Assembly (NCBI GenBank): GCA_964351905.1
Contig: CAYGPG010000012.1
Span: forward strand, 1-53,286
Origin: GCA-2708415 sp964351905
GTDB taxonomy: Bacteria > Pseudomonadota > Alphaproteobacteria > Micavibrionales > Micavibrionaceae
Direction of reading: 5' to 3'
DNA length: 53,286 nt
Shown: piece after piece, positions 42,059 through 50,616 of the stretch
Layout of the letters: the number at the start of each line of letters is the position of its first letter
Numbering within the stretch: position 1 is the first letter of the stretch
Notes under the pieces: model-generated
The model's database searches: none
The model's input: only the letters and a program-made list of their open reading frames with translations
Told to the model about the DNA's origin: nothing
Program-made: the position numbers and the translations under genes

Positions 42059-42856
42059 ATGAGCATTAAAATCAAAGATGATAGCGCGTTCAAATCCCCC
42101 ATCGACAAGCTTAAATGGGTGATGGAATGCCTGCGTGATCCTGACCAAGGCTGCCCATGGGATAAGGAGCAAGATTTTAAATCAATCGTAAAGTACACCA
42201 TTGAAGAAGCTTATGAGGTTGCGGACGCCATCGAACAAAATGATATGGCATCGTTAAAAGACGAGCTTGGCGACCTCCTCCTCCAAGTCATCTATCACAC
42301 GCAAATGGCAAGTGAGGATGAGCTGTTCAGTTTTGATGATGTCGCTAAGGCTGTTGCGGATAAAATGATTTCCCGCCACCCCCACGTATTTGGTGATGTT
42401 GATGCACAAAATGCGTCAGACGTGAACGAAATTTGGGAACAGCAAAAGGATAAAGAAAACACCAAAAATAATGGCACAAGCGGCGGCGCGTTGGATAACG
42501 TCACAAAGGGCCTGCCCGCCCTGCTCCGCGCTCAAAAATTACAAAAGAAAGCGGCCAAGGTTGGTTTTGAATGGGCGAATGCCGATGATGCTTTTGCCAA
42601 AGTTAGCGAAGAAATTGAAGAATTTAAGGCCGCCAAAACACCAGAAGATAAAGAGGAAGAATTCGGCGATATCCTCATCGCCCTCGCCAATTATGGCCGC
42701 ATGAACGGTATCAACGCCGAAGAAGCCTTACGCAAAGCCAACAACAAATTCCAAAACCGCTTCCAAGGCATGGAGGCACAGTGTGAGAACAAAGGCAAAG
42801 ACTTCACCACCCTCACCCTTGATGAAATGTTAGAATGTTGGAAACGACAGAAATAG
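42059..42856 (+). CDS. mazG: nucleoside triphosphate pyrophosphohydrolase MazG
   Basis: MazG hydrolyses NTPs and dNTPs to monophosphates and is linked to house-cleaning and control of (p)ppGpp. Two tandem MazG domains are present. The first has the motif YTIEEAYEVADAIEQND with the partner LKDELGDLLLQVIYH, and the second EEIEEFKAA with EEFGDILIALANYGR. The lead CPWDKEQDFKSI is standard. An ATG at 42044 adds five residues and is the alternative start. Confidence 0.94.
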   Translation: MSIKIKDDSAFKSPIDKLKWVMECLRDPDQGCPWDKEQDFKSIVKYTIEEAYEVADAIEQNDMASLKDELGDLLLQVIYHTQMASEDELFSFDDVAKAVADKMISRHPHVFGDVDAQNASDVNEIWEQQKDKENTKNNGTSGGALDNVTKGLPALLRAQKLQKKAAKVGFEWANADDAFAKVSEEIEEFKAAKTPEDKEEEFGDILIALANYGRMNGINAEEALRKANNKFQNRFQGMEAQCENKGKDFTTLTLDEMLECWKRQK

Positions 42857-42866
42857 TAAGCCTCTC

Positions 42867-43004
42867 GTCATTGCGAGCGAAGCGAAGCAATCCAGAAACA
42901 TAAGTTGCCACATACCAGCGGAGCTGGTATCTAGATCCCATCTTTCGATGGGATGTGAAAGATACGGAAATGGATTTCTGCTTTATTTCGTTTCTCGCAA
43001 TGAC
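42867..43004. repeat. palindromic element (copy 5, outer), split by a nested copy
   Basis: Outer ends GTCATTGCGAG and CTCGCAATGAC form an 11-bp perfect inverted repeat. The first hairpin ATTGCGAG..AGCAAT is intact. A CAC/GTG-ended element sits in the middle, and the second hairpin is only partly recognisable. It lies between mazG and the unknown gene at 43108. Confidence 0.75.
42909..42957. repeat. double-hairpin palindromic element (copy 6), nested, CAC/GTG-ended
   Basis: CAC, hairpin ATACCAGC/GCTGGTAT, linker CTAG, hairpin ATCCCATC/GATGGGAT, GTG. The last 28 bases (42930-42957) are an exact inverted copy of 16352-16379. Confidence 0.85.
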
Positions 43005-43107
43005 ACCAGAATTAGGTTAATGAAAAACGCAGAAATAAGTTGACATAAACGCTGGAAAAGTGTTTCTGTAACAGACTTTAATTATCACTACGGATAGAGT
43101 TTAAAAG

Positions 43108-43653
43108 ATGAAAAATCCATTAGTATTAAAACACGCTGCAGACACACTAAAATTTATTTTCAATTTTTCTGCTAAAAAAGAATTACCGCCAACTGAAGTT
43201 CTTGTTTTTGAAGACAATTCGTCTAATGAATATAAAACTAAAATAGTCATAGACCTGAGTAATTATTGTGACGATGATATTTCGGTAGACAAAACTGAAG
43301 AAGAAAAACAACAGAAACAATTTGAAGCGGACGTGCGTTATTTTTTAGATGTTTTAGATTCTATCGGTGCTTTCGATCAAGTTGCTGATAGGTTAGGAGA
43401 TCCTGAAGATATGACAAAAATGCTATCGCATGAAGTTGCAACCGCATTCTTTACAGGTAGTGATGTGATCTCTAATTGTGGAGATGTGATAGGTTATAAC
43501 CATGAACATGAGATTAATGGCCAAGAATCAACTCGAAGTATTGAAATTTTAACCCACTTATCTATTAGTGATATATTGACCGTATTAGATCAAGAAATAC
43601 CTACTTATGCCAGAGGCAAAGCGGATGCGGCAATGAAGGCCGCTATAGGTTAA
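43108..43653 (+). CDS. protein of unknown function
   Basis: I do not recognise this 181-residue acidic protein. There is no signal peptide or membrane helix. It contains a strand-like stretch (PTEVLVFEDNSSNEYKTKIV), a long charged helix (KTEEEKQQKQFEADVRYFLD) and a C-terminal region with a GYNHEHEING motif followed by LTHLSISDILTVLDQE. The cysteines in SNYCDDDIS and SNCGDVI are isolated. It stands alone after a palindromic repeat, and its 3' end overlaps the convergent IMPase gene by four bases. Confidence 0.65.
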   Translation: MKNPLVLKHAADTLKFIFNFSAKKELPPTEVLVFEDNSSNEYKTKIVIDLSNYCDDDISVDKTEEEKQQKQFEADVRYFLDVLDSIGAFDQVADRLGDPEDMTKMLSHEVATAFFTGSDVISNCGDVIGYNHEHEINGQESTRSIEILTHLSISDILTVLDQEIPTYARGKADAAMKAAIG

Positions 43654-44471
43654 ACATACCCCTTCAACAAATGCCTATAAATCTCATCCCAAACATCCTG
43701 ATTTGGCGCACAAATGACGCCGCCTTTTTGGTCTTTGGCTTCATACTTTGAACCATCCCATTTTTTGACGATGCCGCCAGCCTCAACCATCATCATCGCG
43801 CCGGCTTGATGATCCCATGGGCGGATGCGGGAATACATTGAAAAATGCGCGTCCCCTGCCAAAATATCCAAATATTCATGCGCGCAACAAAGATAGGTTT
43901 CAATGTTACCAAATTCGTTTTCCAACGTGTCTTTTAATTCTTCACGCATTTTGGGCGGCAGGAACTTACGGCTGATAAAACCGCGTGTGTCATTTAAGCC
44001 CTTATCCATTTGCGGATAGGTCACGCGGTTGCCGCTTAATTCAACCCCGCTCCCCTTTTCTGCAGTCGCTATGCGGTCTTGGGGGATATCCAAAATCCAT
44101 CCTTGAATAATTTCGCCTTTGTAAGACAGGGCAACAATCGTGCCGAATTTCTCACGCCCTTCGGCAAAGTTCAACGTGCCATCAACGGGGTCAATGACCC
44201 AAACATAACCTTCTTCTGACCCTAAAAGATTAATTGATGTGGTTTTTTGAGAAACGGCTTCTTCACCCAAAACATGAGAACCAGGCAGTAAATCTTTAAA
44301 AATGCGCGTTAAATCAATTTCGGCTTCTTTATCTGCAATGGTGACTAAATCCGTGGGGCCTGTTTTGGTTTCAATCTCATGCTCCGCCAATTGACGCCAT
44401 CGTGGCATAATTTTATCTGCCGCCACTTCTCGAATATATTGGGACACTTTATCAGGATTCATATGGGACAT
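43650..44471 (-). CDS. inositol monophosphatase family phosphatase
   Basis: Second member of this fold in the window. Motifs are the Glu pair in HVLGEEAVS, DPVDGTLNFAEGREKFGTIV and RPWDHQAGAMMMVEAGG. The 273-residue protein differs from SuhB at 9854 in its longer central region, with an ECGN-like stretch replaced by ETYLCCAHEYLDILAGD. Such genes next to hflX/mazG in this class are variously annotated as histidinol-phosphatase or CysQ-type 3'-nucleotidase. I cannot choose the substrate. Confidence 0.85.
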   Translation of the reverse strand: MSHMNPDKVSQYIREVAADKIMPRWRQLAEHEIETKTGPTDLVTIADKEAEIDLTRIFKDLLPGSHVLGEEAVSQKTTSINLLGSEEGYVWVIDPVDGTLNFAEGREKFGTIVALSYKGEIIQGWILDIPQDRIATAEKGSGVELSGNRVTYPQMDKGLNDTRGFISRKFLPPKMREELKDTLENEFGNIETYLCCAHEYLDILAGDAHFSMYSRIRPWDHQAGAMMMVEAGGIVKKWDGSKYEAKDQKGGVICAPNQDVWDEIYRHLLKGYV

Positions 44472-44486
44472 CTTTTTTCTTTCATT

Positions 44487-44549
44487 GTCATCCCGAGCGT
44501 AGCCGAGGGATCTAAGATTCCTCTAATCACTTCGCTCCATCGGAATGAC
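44487..44549. repeat. double-hairpin palindromic element (copy 7)
   Basis: GTC, hairpin ATCCCGAG..GAGGGAT, linker CTAAG, second hairpin bounded by ATTCC and GGAAT, GAC. It lies just upstream of the IMPase gene and downstream of hflX. Confidence 0.8.
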
Positions 44550-44559
44550 AGTAAATGTT

Positions 44560-45867
44560 TTAGTTCGCTTCGTAGTTAAACAAACTTTCAAATCTGTTTT
44601 GGTTTGCAGGATCAATATGCACTAAAATCTTAACCCTGTCTGCACCATCTTCTGTTTCAAGAACTTCACCATGCTGGTAAAGCCAGGCAAGCGCTTTGCC
44701 GTCTTTAACGGAAATTTCATACGTCAGGCGCTTAAACTTACGTGATAAAAATTCATCAATAATTAGCATCATATCATCCACTCCCTCCACCGTTTGGGCG
44801 GAGATGGGAATAATTTGATCGTTAAATTTTGCTTGGCGTTCTATCTCCTTACGGCGCTCAGTTGAACAAACATCAATTTTATTAATGACTTCAAAAATAC
44901 GCTCGTCCGTTTCGTATTCAATGCCTAAATCTTTCATGATTTTCATCACATCTGTCTTGTGCGCGTCATAATCATTTTGCGTTGAATCGCGAAGGTGAAG
45001 AATAACGTCCGCATATTGCGTTTGATCCAACGTGGCACGGAACGCTTCGATTAAGTGCGTCGGTAAATCTGAAATAAATCCAACCGTATCTGATAAAATA
45101 ACAACACGCCCGCTTAGCAGTTCAATACGGCGAAGTGTGGGGTCAAGGGTCGCAAACAGCAAATCTTCTGCAAAAACGGAAGCGCCCGTTAACTGGTTAA
45201 ATAAAGTTGATTTTCCTGCGTTGGTATAGCCTACCAATGCCACAACAGGAAAAGGTACTTTCTCTCGCGCTTTACGCCCCAATTCACGGGTTTTACGCAC
45301 TTTTTCTAATTCACGACGCAAATTGGCCATACGCTCGCCAAGCATACGTTTATCCAGCTCTAACTGGCTTTCACCTGGCCCCCCAACGAAGCTTTGCCCC
45401 CCTCGTTGACGTTCCAAATGTGACCAAGATTTCACAAGGCGGGAGCGTTGATAGTCGAGCTGCGCTAACTCAACCTGAATACGTCCTTCTTTTGTTTGTG
45501 CCCGCGCACCAAAAATTTCGAGAATTAAGCCCGTACGGTCAATAACTTTGACCATCCATTCTTTTTCCAAATTACGTTGCTGAACAGGCGACAACGTATA
45601 ATTGACCATGACAATGTCAGGCTTATGCTCGTCAATGGCTTTGGTGATGTTTTCGCGCGTGCCCTTACCAAATAAATATCCCGCTTGAATATTGCGGATA
45701 TTCACTTGCATGGCATACGTAATATCAAGGGAGATTGCCTCGGCTAAACCACACGCCTCTTCCATCGCTTGTTTAGCATCCCCGCGCTCTAACGTAGGAA
45801 TACTCGTAAAAATGGGATGCACGATGAGCGCATTTTCAGGGATTATGCTGTGATCAATTTCAGACAA
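44560..45867 (-). CDS. hflX: ribosome-associated GTPase HflX
   Basis: HflX splits stalled or stressed 70S ribosomes. The N-terminal nucleotide-binding domain and helical linker (residues 1-195, with GGQSFVGGPGESQLELDKR) precede the G domain: G1 GYTNAGKSTLFNQLTG, G3 DTVGFISDLPTHLIEAFRAT, G4 NKIDVC. The only sensible start is a TTG at 45867, nine bases after the hfq stop and without an obvious ribosome site, so translation may be coupled to hfq. The hfq-hflX order is widely conserved. Confidence 0.95.
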   Translation of the reverse strand: MSEIDHSIIPENALIVHPIFTSIPTLERGDAKQAMEEACGLAEAISLDITYAMQVNIRNIQAGYLFGKGTRENITKAIDEHKPDIVMVNYTLSPVQQRNLEKEWMVKVIDRTGLILEIFGARAQTKEGRIQVELAQLDYQRSRLVKSWSHLERQRGGQSFVGGPGESQLELDKRMLGERMANLRRELEKVRKTRELGRKAREKVPFPVVALVGYTNAGKSTLFNQLTGASVFAEDLLFATLDPTLRRIELLSGRVVILSDTVGFISDLPTHLIEAFRATLDQTQYADVILHLRDSTQNDYDAHKTDVMKIMKDLGIEYETDERIFEVINKIDVCSTERRKEIERQAKFNDQIIPISAQTVEGVDDMMLIIDEFLSRKFKRLTYEISVKDGKALAWLYQHGEVLETEDGADRVKILVHIDPANQNRFESLFNYEAN

Positions 45868-45876
45868 AAATTAGTA

Positions 45877-46125
45877 CTATTCTTCGTTTTGTTCTTCATC
45901 ACCTTCAAAAAGGCTTAGAGGGCCACCTGGCATGATCGTGGAAATGGCGTGTTTATAAACCAATTGCACATGGCCTTCACGGCGCAGCAACATGGAAAAA
46001 TTATCAAACCACGTCACAATACCTTGCAACTTCACACCATTGACCAAAAATACGGTCACGGTCATTTTTTCTTTACGAATTTTATTTAGGAACACATCCT
46101 GCACGTTTTGGGACTTTTCAGACAT
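45877..46125 (-). CDS. hfq: RNA chaperone Hfq
   Basis: Hexameric Sm-like protein that pairs small RNAs with mRNAs. The Sm1 motif runs from NVQDVFLNKIRKEKMTVTVF through LQGIVTWFDNFSMLL, and Sm2 is VYKHAISTIMP. Gln9 and the YKHA motif of the proximal poly-U site are conserved. The 82 residues end in a short acidic tail (EGDEEQNEE). Small RNAs are therefore likely regulators in this organism. Confidence 0.97.
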   Translation of the reverse strand: MSEKSQNVQDVFLNKIRKEKMTVTVFLVNGVKLQGIVTWFDNFSMLLRREGHVQLVYKHAISTIMPGGPLSLFEGDEEQNEE

Positions 46126-46196
46126 AAGGCCTATCCTTCTTGTTATTTATTAAAGCGATTAATATCAGATATTGTGTATCAACATCAAGGTGAATA

Positions 46197-46874
46197 TCAA
46201 ACTGCTTTTTTATTCGAAAGTTCCATCGAAGAGGTTACAGATTGTGTAAATTCAACCAAGCTTAAGAAGGCGTAAGCAGGATCGTATTTTTCAATTAAAT
46301 CGGGGCGCGGCTTATCGGACTGAATAAAAACAACATCACACCCCGTATTTTGTGCGGTTAAAAGATCAGTTTCTGTATCACCAACATAAAGAATGTCCGA
46401 CGGCGTCAGGCTTTTATCAATCGCACGCATGCAGTCAAAAAGTGGAATGCTGGACGGCTTATCTTGCTCCGCATGTCCCGCACCTATCATGTGAGTAAAG
46501 CGATCCGTCCATCCCATCGCATCGACTTCAATCAAAAGTGTTTCGTGCCCTTTATTACTGACGATACCGAATGGCAAATCCGTTATCGTTGAAATGACTT
46601 CATATCCCTCAATAGGCTCAAGGCAACCCAGATGATGTTCACGCACATAATCGTATAATATAACTTGAGCCTCTTTTGCTTTATCACCATACACTTCAGG
46701 GTAATATTCACGCGCCGATTTACTCGCGCGTCCCAAAAAATGATCCATTGTCCATGTCTCTAAACCGTAATGTTCACGTACGTGATTGTGCGCATCCAGA
46801 ATAAGGCCGCACGTATCAACCAAGGTGCCATCCCAATCAAAAATAAGGGCTTTGTAATTATTTAAATCGACCAT
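46197..46874 (-). CDS. HAD-superfamily phosphatase, phosphoglycolate phosphatase-like
   Basis: The Rossmann-like hydrolase has motif I FDWDGTLVDTCG (nucleophile Asp14), motif II GIVSNKGHE, the conserved lysine in EQDKPSSIPLF and motif IV YVGDTETDLLTA. The helical cap between residues 20 and 90 is the subfamily IA type seen in Gph and PpaX. The 225-residue protein ends with a polar tail (SSMELSNKKAV). Substrate is not determined. The start is three bases after the dat stop. Confidence 0.88.
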   Translation of the reverse strand: MVDLNNYKALIFDWDGTLVDTCGLILDAHNHVREHYGLETWTMDHFLGRASKSAREYYPEVYGDKAKEAQVILYDYVREHHLGCLEPIEGYEVISTITDLPFGIVSNKGHETLLIEVDAMGWTDRFTHMIGAGHAEQDKPSSIPLFDCMRAIDKSLTPSDILYVGDTETDLLTAQNTGCDVVFIQSDKPRPDLIEKYDPAYAFLSLVEFTQSVTSSMELSNKKAV

Positions 46875-46877
46875 CGC

Positions 46878-47765
46878 TTAAAGTCCCGCTTCCCAATTCA
46901 CTTGCTTACCACGCAAGCCATCAACATAAGCGCGATATTCTTCATATAATTTTTTACAAATAGGCCCGCGTTTTCCATCACCAATTTTGTGACCATCTAT
47001 TTCAATCACAGGCGTAATAAGCGCGGTCGCACTGCTGGTGAAGGCTTCGATAGCTGTATGCGACTCTTCGGGTTTAAACGGGCGTTCTTCTAATATTAAA
47101 TCATTATCAGCGCAAAGCTTTTCAATTGCCGTTCTCGTGATACCTTTAAGAATACTCGTCGATATATCCCTTGTAATAATTTTGTTATCTTTCGTAACAA
47201 TCCACGCGTTGCTTGCGGACGCTTCGGTGATATAGCCTTTAGAATCAACCATGAAAACTTCATCATATCCTTCATCAACACCAATCATCTTGCTCCAGGA
47301 TTGTGGCAACAATAATGTTGTTTTGATATCCCGTCGTGCCCAACGAATATCTGGCACGCACTTTACTTTAATGCCTTTTTTAATGGCCTGATTACCATCA
47401 AAATCATAATCGTAAGACATGATCATGAAAGTTTGTTCTGTATCCACCTTTGGAAACTTAAAATCTCTCTTTGCCACACCGCGCGTGATTTGCAAATAAA
47501 TAGCCGCATTTTTTTGTTTATTCTTACGAAGTACTTCGCGCATTAAAAAGCGAAGCGTTTCCCGCTCCACTGGCATTTTCATTTTTAATTCGGATAAAGA
47601 CCGCTCTAATCGATCTAAATGCCCCGTCTCATCCGCCATATGCCCATGAATGCAGGCAATAACTTCGTAAACCGCATCACCCATTAAAAACGCGCGGTCT
47701 TCAACATGCACATAGGCATGGTCGTGGGGGAAGTATTGTCCGTTCAGATAAATATATCGGCTCAT
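46878..47765 (-). CDS. dat: D-amino acid aminotransferase-like class IV aminotransferase
   Basis: PLP-dependent fold-type IV enzyme. Relevant motifs are RAFLMGDAVYEV, the PLP lysine Lys148 in RRDIKTTLLLP and YITEASASNAWIV for the phosphate and glutamate site. The sequence is closer to D-Ala aminotransferase than to BCAT (no long BCAT N-terminal region). The 295 residues fit. In other Alphaproteobacteria it also lies between trkA and hfq. It may supply D-glutamate or D-alanine for the wall, though relatives include R-selective amine transaminases. Confidence 0.9.
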   Translation of the reverse strand: MSRYIYLNGQYFPHDHAYVHVEDRAFLMGDAVYEVIACIHGHMADETGHLDRLERSLSELKMKMPVERETLRFLMREVLRKNKQKNAAIYLQITRGVAKRDFKFPKVDTEQTFMIMSYDYDFDGNQAIKKGIKVKCVPDIRWARRDIKTTLLLPQSWSKMIGVDEGYDEVFMVDSKGYITEASASNAWIVTKDNKIITRDISTSILKGITRTAIEKLCADNDLILEERPFKPEESHTAIEAFTSSATALITPVIEIDGHKIGDGKRGPICKKLYEEYRAYVDGLRGKQVNWEAGL

Positions 47766-47774
47766 GTTAAACCC

Positions 47775-49151
47775 CTAGAATATATCAACGGGGGCAGAGA
47801 ATAATTTTTCAACTGTGGAGGCACGCCCCTGTATTGCCATGACAATAACGCGATCCCCTGGTTTAATCATGCTATCGCCATTCGGGATAATAATTTCTTC
47901 ACCCCGCACCATGGCGCAAATCAAAATACCATGCGGCAAGTTTAAATCACGCAACTCTACATTGGTGACGCTTAAAGATTCTGACGCTTCAATCTCCAAA
48001 ACCTCACCAAAATCATCTAACAGATTATGCACTGCCTTAATACGTCCACGACGTATGTGGCGCATAATGGTTGATACCGTTATTGCCTTGGGGGAAACAA
48101 CGGCTCCAATACCTAAGGAGCCTATTAAAACGTTGTAACAATCTTTATTCACCAAGGGGATGACACGTTCACAACCATATTCACGCGCTAACAAACATGA
48201 CAATAAATTTGTTTCATCATCATTGGTCACCGCAATCATAGCGTCCGTTTCAGTGATGTTTACTTCTTCCAACACTTTTTTATTTAATGCGGAGCCATTA
48301 AGAATGAGCACATCATCCACTTCTTCGCTTAATTTTTTCGCGCGGTCTGGATTAATCTCAATAACCTTTAAATTAATATTATCATGTACTTTTTTTATCC
48401 GCTTGATCAATTGACGGCCGATGTTTCCGCCACCAACAATAACGACATTTTGCGCTTTTTTCTCTTCATGGCCAAAGCTGGATAGAACGCGTTTTAATTG
48501 TGATTCTTCACTGACGAATATAACTTCATCACCCATCAGCATCTGATCATTACTATCAGGGATAAATGGTGCACCATTACGAATAATGGCAATAATATTA
48601 GCCTGCATGTTAGGAAATAATTCACGCAATTGGCGCAGTGGCGTGTTCACAACAGGGCAATTTTCCTCACAAAGAACACCACATAAATAAAGACTGCCAT
48701 CTGCCAATGGAATAACACTTGTTGTTCCGGGCACAGAAAGACGCATTTCAACGGCTTTGGCGACTTCAACTTCTGGTGTAATAATCACATCAATTGGCAT
48801 GTGCGCGCGGCTGAATAAATTTGCCCAAATAGGATCGCGATAAACATGCTGGCGCAATCGGGCGACTTTCTTCGGGACATTAAATATTGAATGGGCGACC
48901 TGACAGGCCACCATATTCACTTCATCTTGGTGCGTCACGGCGATAATTATATCGGCATCATTTGCACCGGCAGATTCAAGAATGGCTGGGCTGGAGGCCG
49001 AACCAACAATCGCATTGGCATCTAAATTCATATTAATACGCGCAATCATGTCAGGGTCATTATCAATGACGGTCACATCATTTTTCTCCCGCGAAAGATA
49101 GGATGCAATGCTGTATCCAACCTGTCCTGCTCCACATATAATTACGCGCAT
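47775..49151 (-). CDS. trkA: Trk potassium uptake regulator TrkA
   Basis: Peripheral NAD-binding component that gates TrkH/TrkG. Two copies of the RCK unit are present: first Rossmann motif GAGQVGYSIASYLSREKNDV (residues 7-26), second VVIVGGGNIGRQLIKRI (about 235-251), each followed by a TrkA-C domain (about 143-225 and 370-455). The 458 residues are canonical. No trkH is in view. Its place after ntrX is typical. Confidence 0.95.
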   Translation of the reverse strand: MRVIICGAGQVGYSIASYLSREKNDVTVIDNDPDMIARINMNLDANAIVGSASSPAILESAGANDADIIIAVTHQDEVNMVACQVAHSIFNVPKKVARLRQHVYRDPIWANLFSRAHMPIDVIITPEVEVAKAVEMRLSVPGTTSVIPLADGSLYLCGVLCEENCPVVNTPLRQLRELFPNMQANIIAIIRNGAPFIPDSNDQMLMGDEVIFVSEESQLKRVLSSFGHEEKKAQNVVIVGGGNIGRQLIKRIKKVHDNINLKVIEINPDRAKKLSEEVDDVLILNGSALNKKVLEEVNITETDAMIAVTNDDETNLLSCLLAREYGCERVIPLVNKDCYNVLIGSLGIGAVVSPKAITVSTIMRHIRRGRIKAVHNLLDDFGEVLEIEASESLSVTNVELRDLNLPHGILICAMVRGEEIIIPNGDSMIKPGDRVIVMAIQGRASTVEKLFSAPVDIF

Positions 49152-49176
49152 ATGGCTTAATCCTTATTATAAAATC

Positions 49177-50610
49177 TTAGGCACTTTTAAGGGATGATTG
49201 ATTCCCTTCTTCCTCTTTATCCTGCGGGTCATTCAGGGAAATATCAAGGGACTTTAACTTTCTATGGAGGGCGGAACGCTCCATCCCAATAAATTCTGCG
49301 GTTTGGGACACGTTACCTTTGAAACGCTTCACTTGTTGGCTTAGATATTCGCGCTCAAACGCTTCTCTGGCCTCGCGCAAAGGTTTGCCCGTATAATCAG
49401 AAAAACCCGTATTGGATTTATTCTTTGATTTACCATTATCTCCTAATATTTCAGGCGGTAAATCTTCAATATTCAATTTTTCTTGCTCTTCTTGCGGTGG
49501 CGTCATAATCGTCAGCCATTCCATGACATTCCTAAGCTGTCGAACATTACCAGGCCATTCATAGGCTTCTAACAATGCTTTTGCCTTTGGTGATAAAACC
49601 TTTGCCGTTTGTCCCGTTTGCTGCGCAAAAAACGATAAAAAATGCGTCATAAGTGGTTCAACATCATCCTGACGCTCGCTCAATTTTGGTATGTTGAGCG
49701 TTACTACATTGAGGCGGTAATAGAGGTCTTCTCTAAAATCCCCCGCCTTTATCGCTTCAGATAAATTCTGATTGGTAGAGGCCAAAATCCGTACATCAAT
49801 ATCAATTATTTTCTGCGATCCTACGGGGTGAACTTTATTATCTTGAAGCACACGCAAGATTTTTCCTTGCGTTTCAAGCGGCATATCCGCCACTTCGTCA
49901 AGCAATAATGTCCCGCCATGGGTCAGTTCAAACAGCCCCTTTTTATGCTCGCCATCGCGCTCAACCCCAAACAATTCTTCTTCTAATCGTTCAGGATGAA
50001 GAGCCGCACAATTTAACGCCATAAAATTCCCATCGCTTCGGTCTGATAGGTTATGAATGGCACGCGCCACTACTTCCTTGCCTGTTCCCGCCGCCCCTTC
50101 AATCAAAACACGGCTTTTGGATTTTGCAATGCGCTCAATTTGCTGACGGATATTATTGATGGCAGATGATTTACCAATCAATTCATCATTATTTTGGTTA
50201 CGCTCTGCCTTTAAGGCTTGGTTTTCAATCTTTAACGCCGCCGTCTCTAAGGCGCGGGCAATCATGAAAATCAAACGATCTGATTTAAACGGCTTCTCAA
50301 TAAAATCATACGCTCCATCTTTAATGGCCGTCACGGCGGTTTCAATCGTGCCGTGACCACTAATCATTAAAACAGGCAAAAATGGATTATCTTTTTTAAG
50401 CGTTTTAAGAACCTCTAATCCGTCCTTATCACTCTCTTGCAGCCAGATATCCAAAATCACCAGATCAGGGTTATGCTCTTCAAATTGAGAAATCGCTTCT
50501 GCTGAATTTTTGGCTTCAAAGGTCTCATATCCCTCATCTTCCAAAATCCCCTTAATCAAAGCGCGGATATCTTCTTCATCATCAACAATTAAAATAGTTT
50601 TACGCGTCAT
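49177..50610 (-). CDS. ntrX: response regulator NtrX
   Basis: Partner of the NtrY kinase. The receiver domain (about residues 1-120) has the acidic pair in LIVDDEEDI, the phosphoacceptor in LVILDIWLQ and the Lys in FIEKPFKSD. An AAA+ domain follows with Walker A EGAAGTGKEVVARAIH and Walker B GGTLLLDEVADMP. The sigma-54 contact loop GAFTGA is absent; the equivalent stretch is ELFGVERDGEHKKGLFE, as in several alphaproteobacterial NtrX proteins, so it probably does not activate sigma-54 polymerase. The C-terminus is a Fis-type helix-turn-helix (GNVSQTAEFIGMERSALHRK). The ATG at 50610 is preferred, but a TTG at 50616 has a better-placed AAGAG. Confidence 0.94.
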   Translation of the reverse strand: MTRKTILIVDDEEDIRALIKGILEDEGYETFEAKNSAEAISQFEEHNPDLVILDIWLQESDKDGLEVLKTLKKDNPFLPVLMISGHGTIETAVTAIKDGAYDFIEKPFKSDRLIFMIARALETAALKIENQALKAERNQNNDELIGKSSAINNIRQQIERIAKSKSRVLIEGAAGTGKEVVARAIHNLSDRSDGNFMALNCAALHPERLEEELFGVERDGEHKKGLFELTHGGTLLLDEVADMPLETQGKILRVLQDNKVHPVGSQKIIDIDVRILASTNQNLSEAIKAGDFREDLYYRLNVVTLNIPKLSERQDDVEPLMTHFLSFFAQQTGQTAKVLSPKAKALLEAYEWPGNVRQLRNVMEWLTIMTPPQEEQEKLNIEDLPPEILGDNGKSKNKSNTGFSDYTGKPLREAREAFEREYLSQQVKRFKGNVSQTAEFIGMERSALHRKLKSLDISLNDPQDKEEEGNQSSLKSA

Positions 50611-50616
50611 ACTCAA

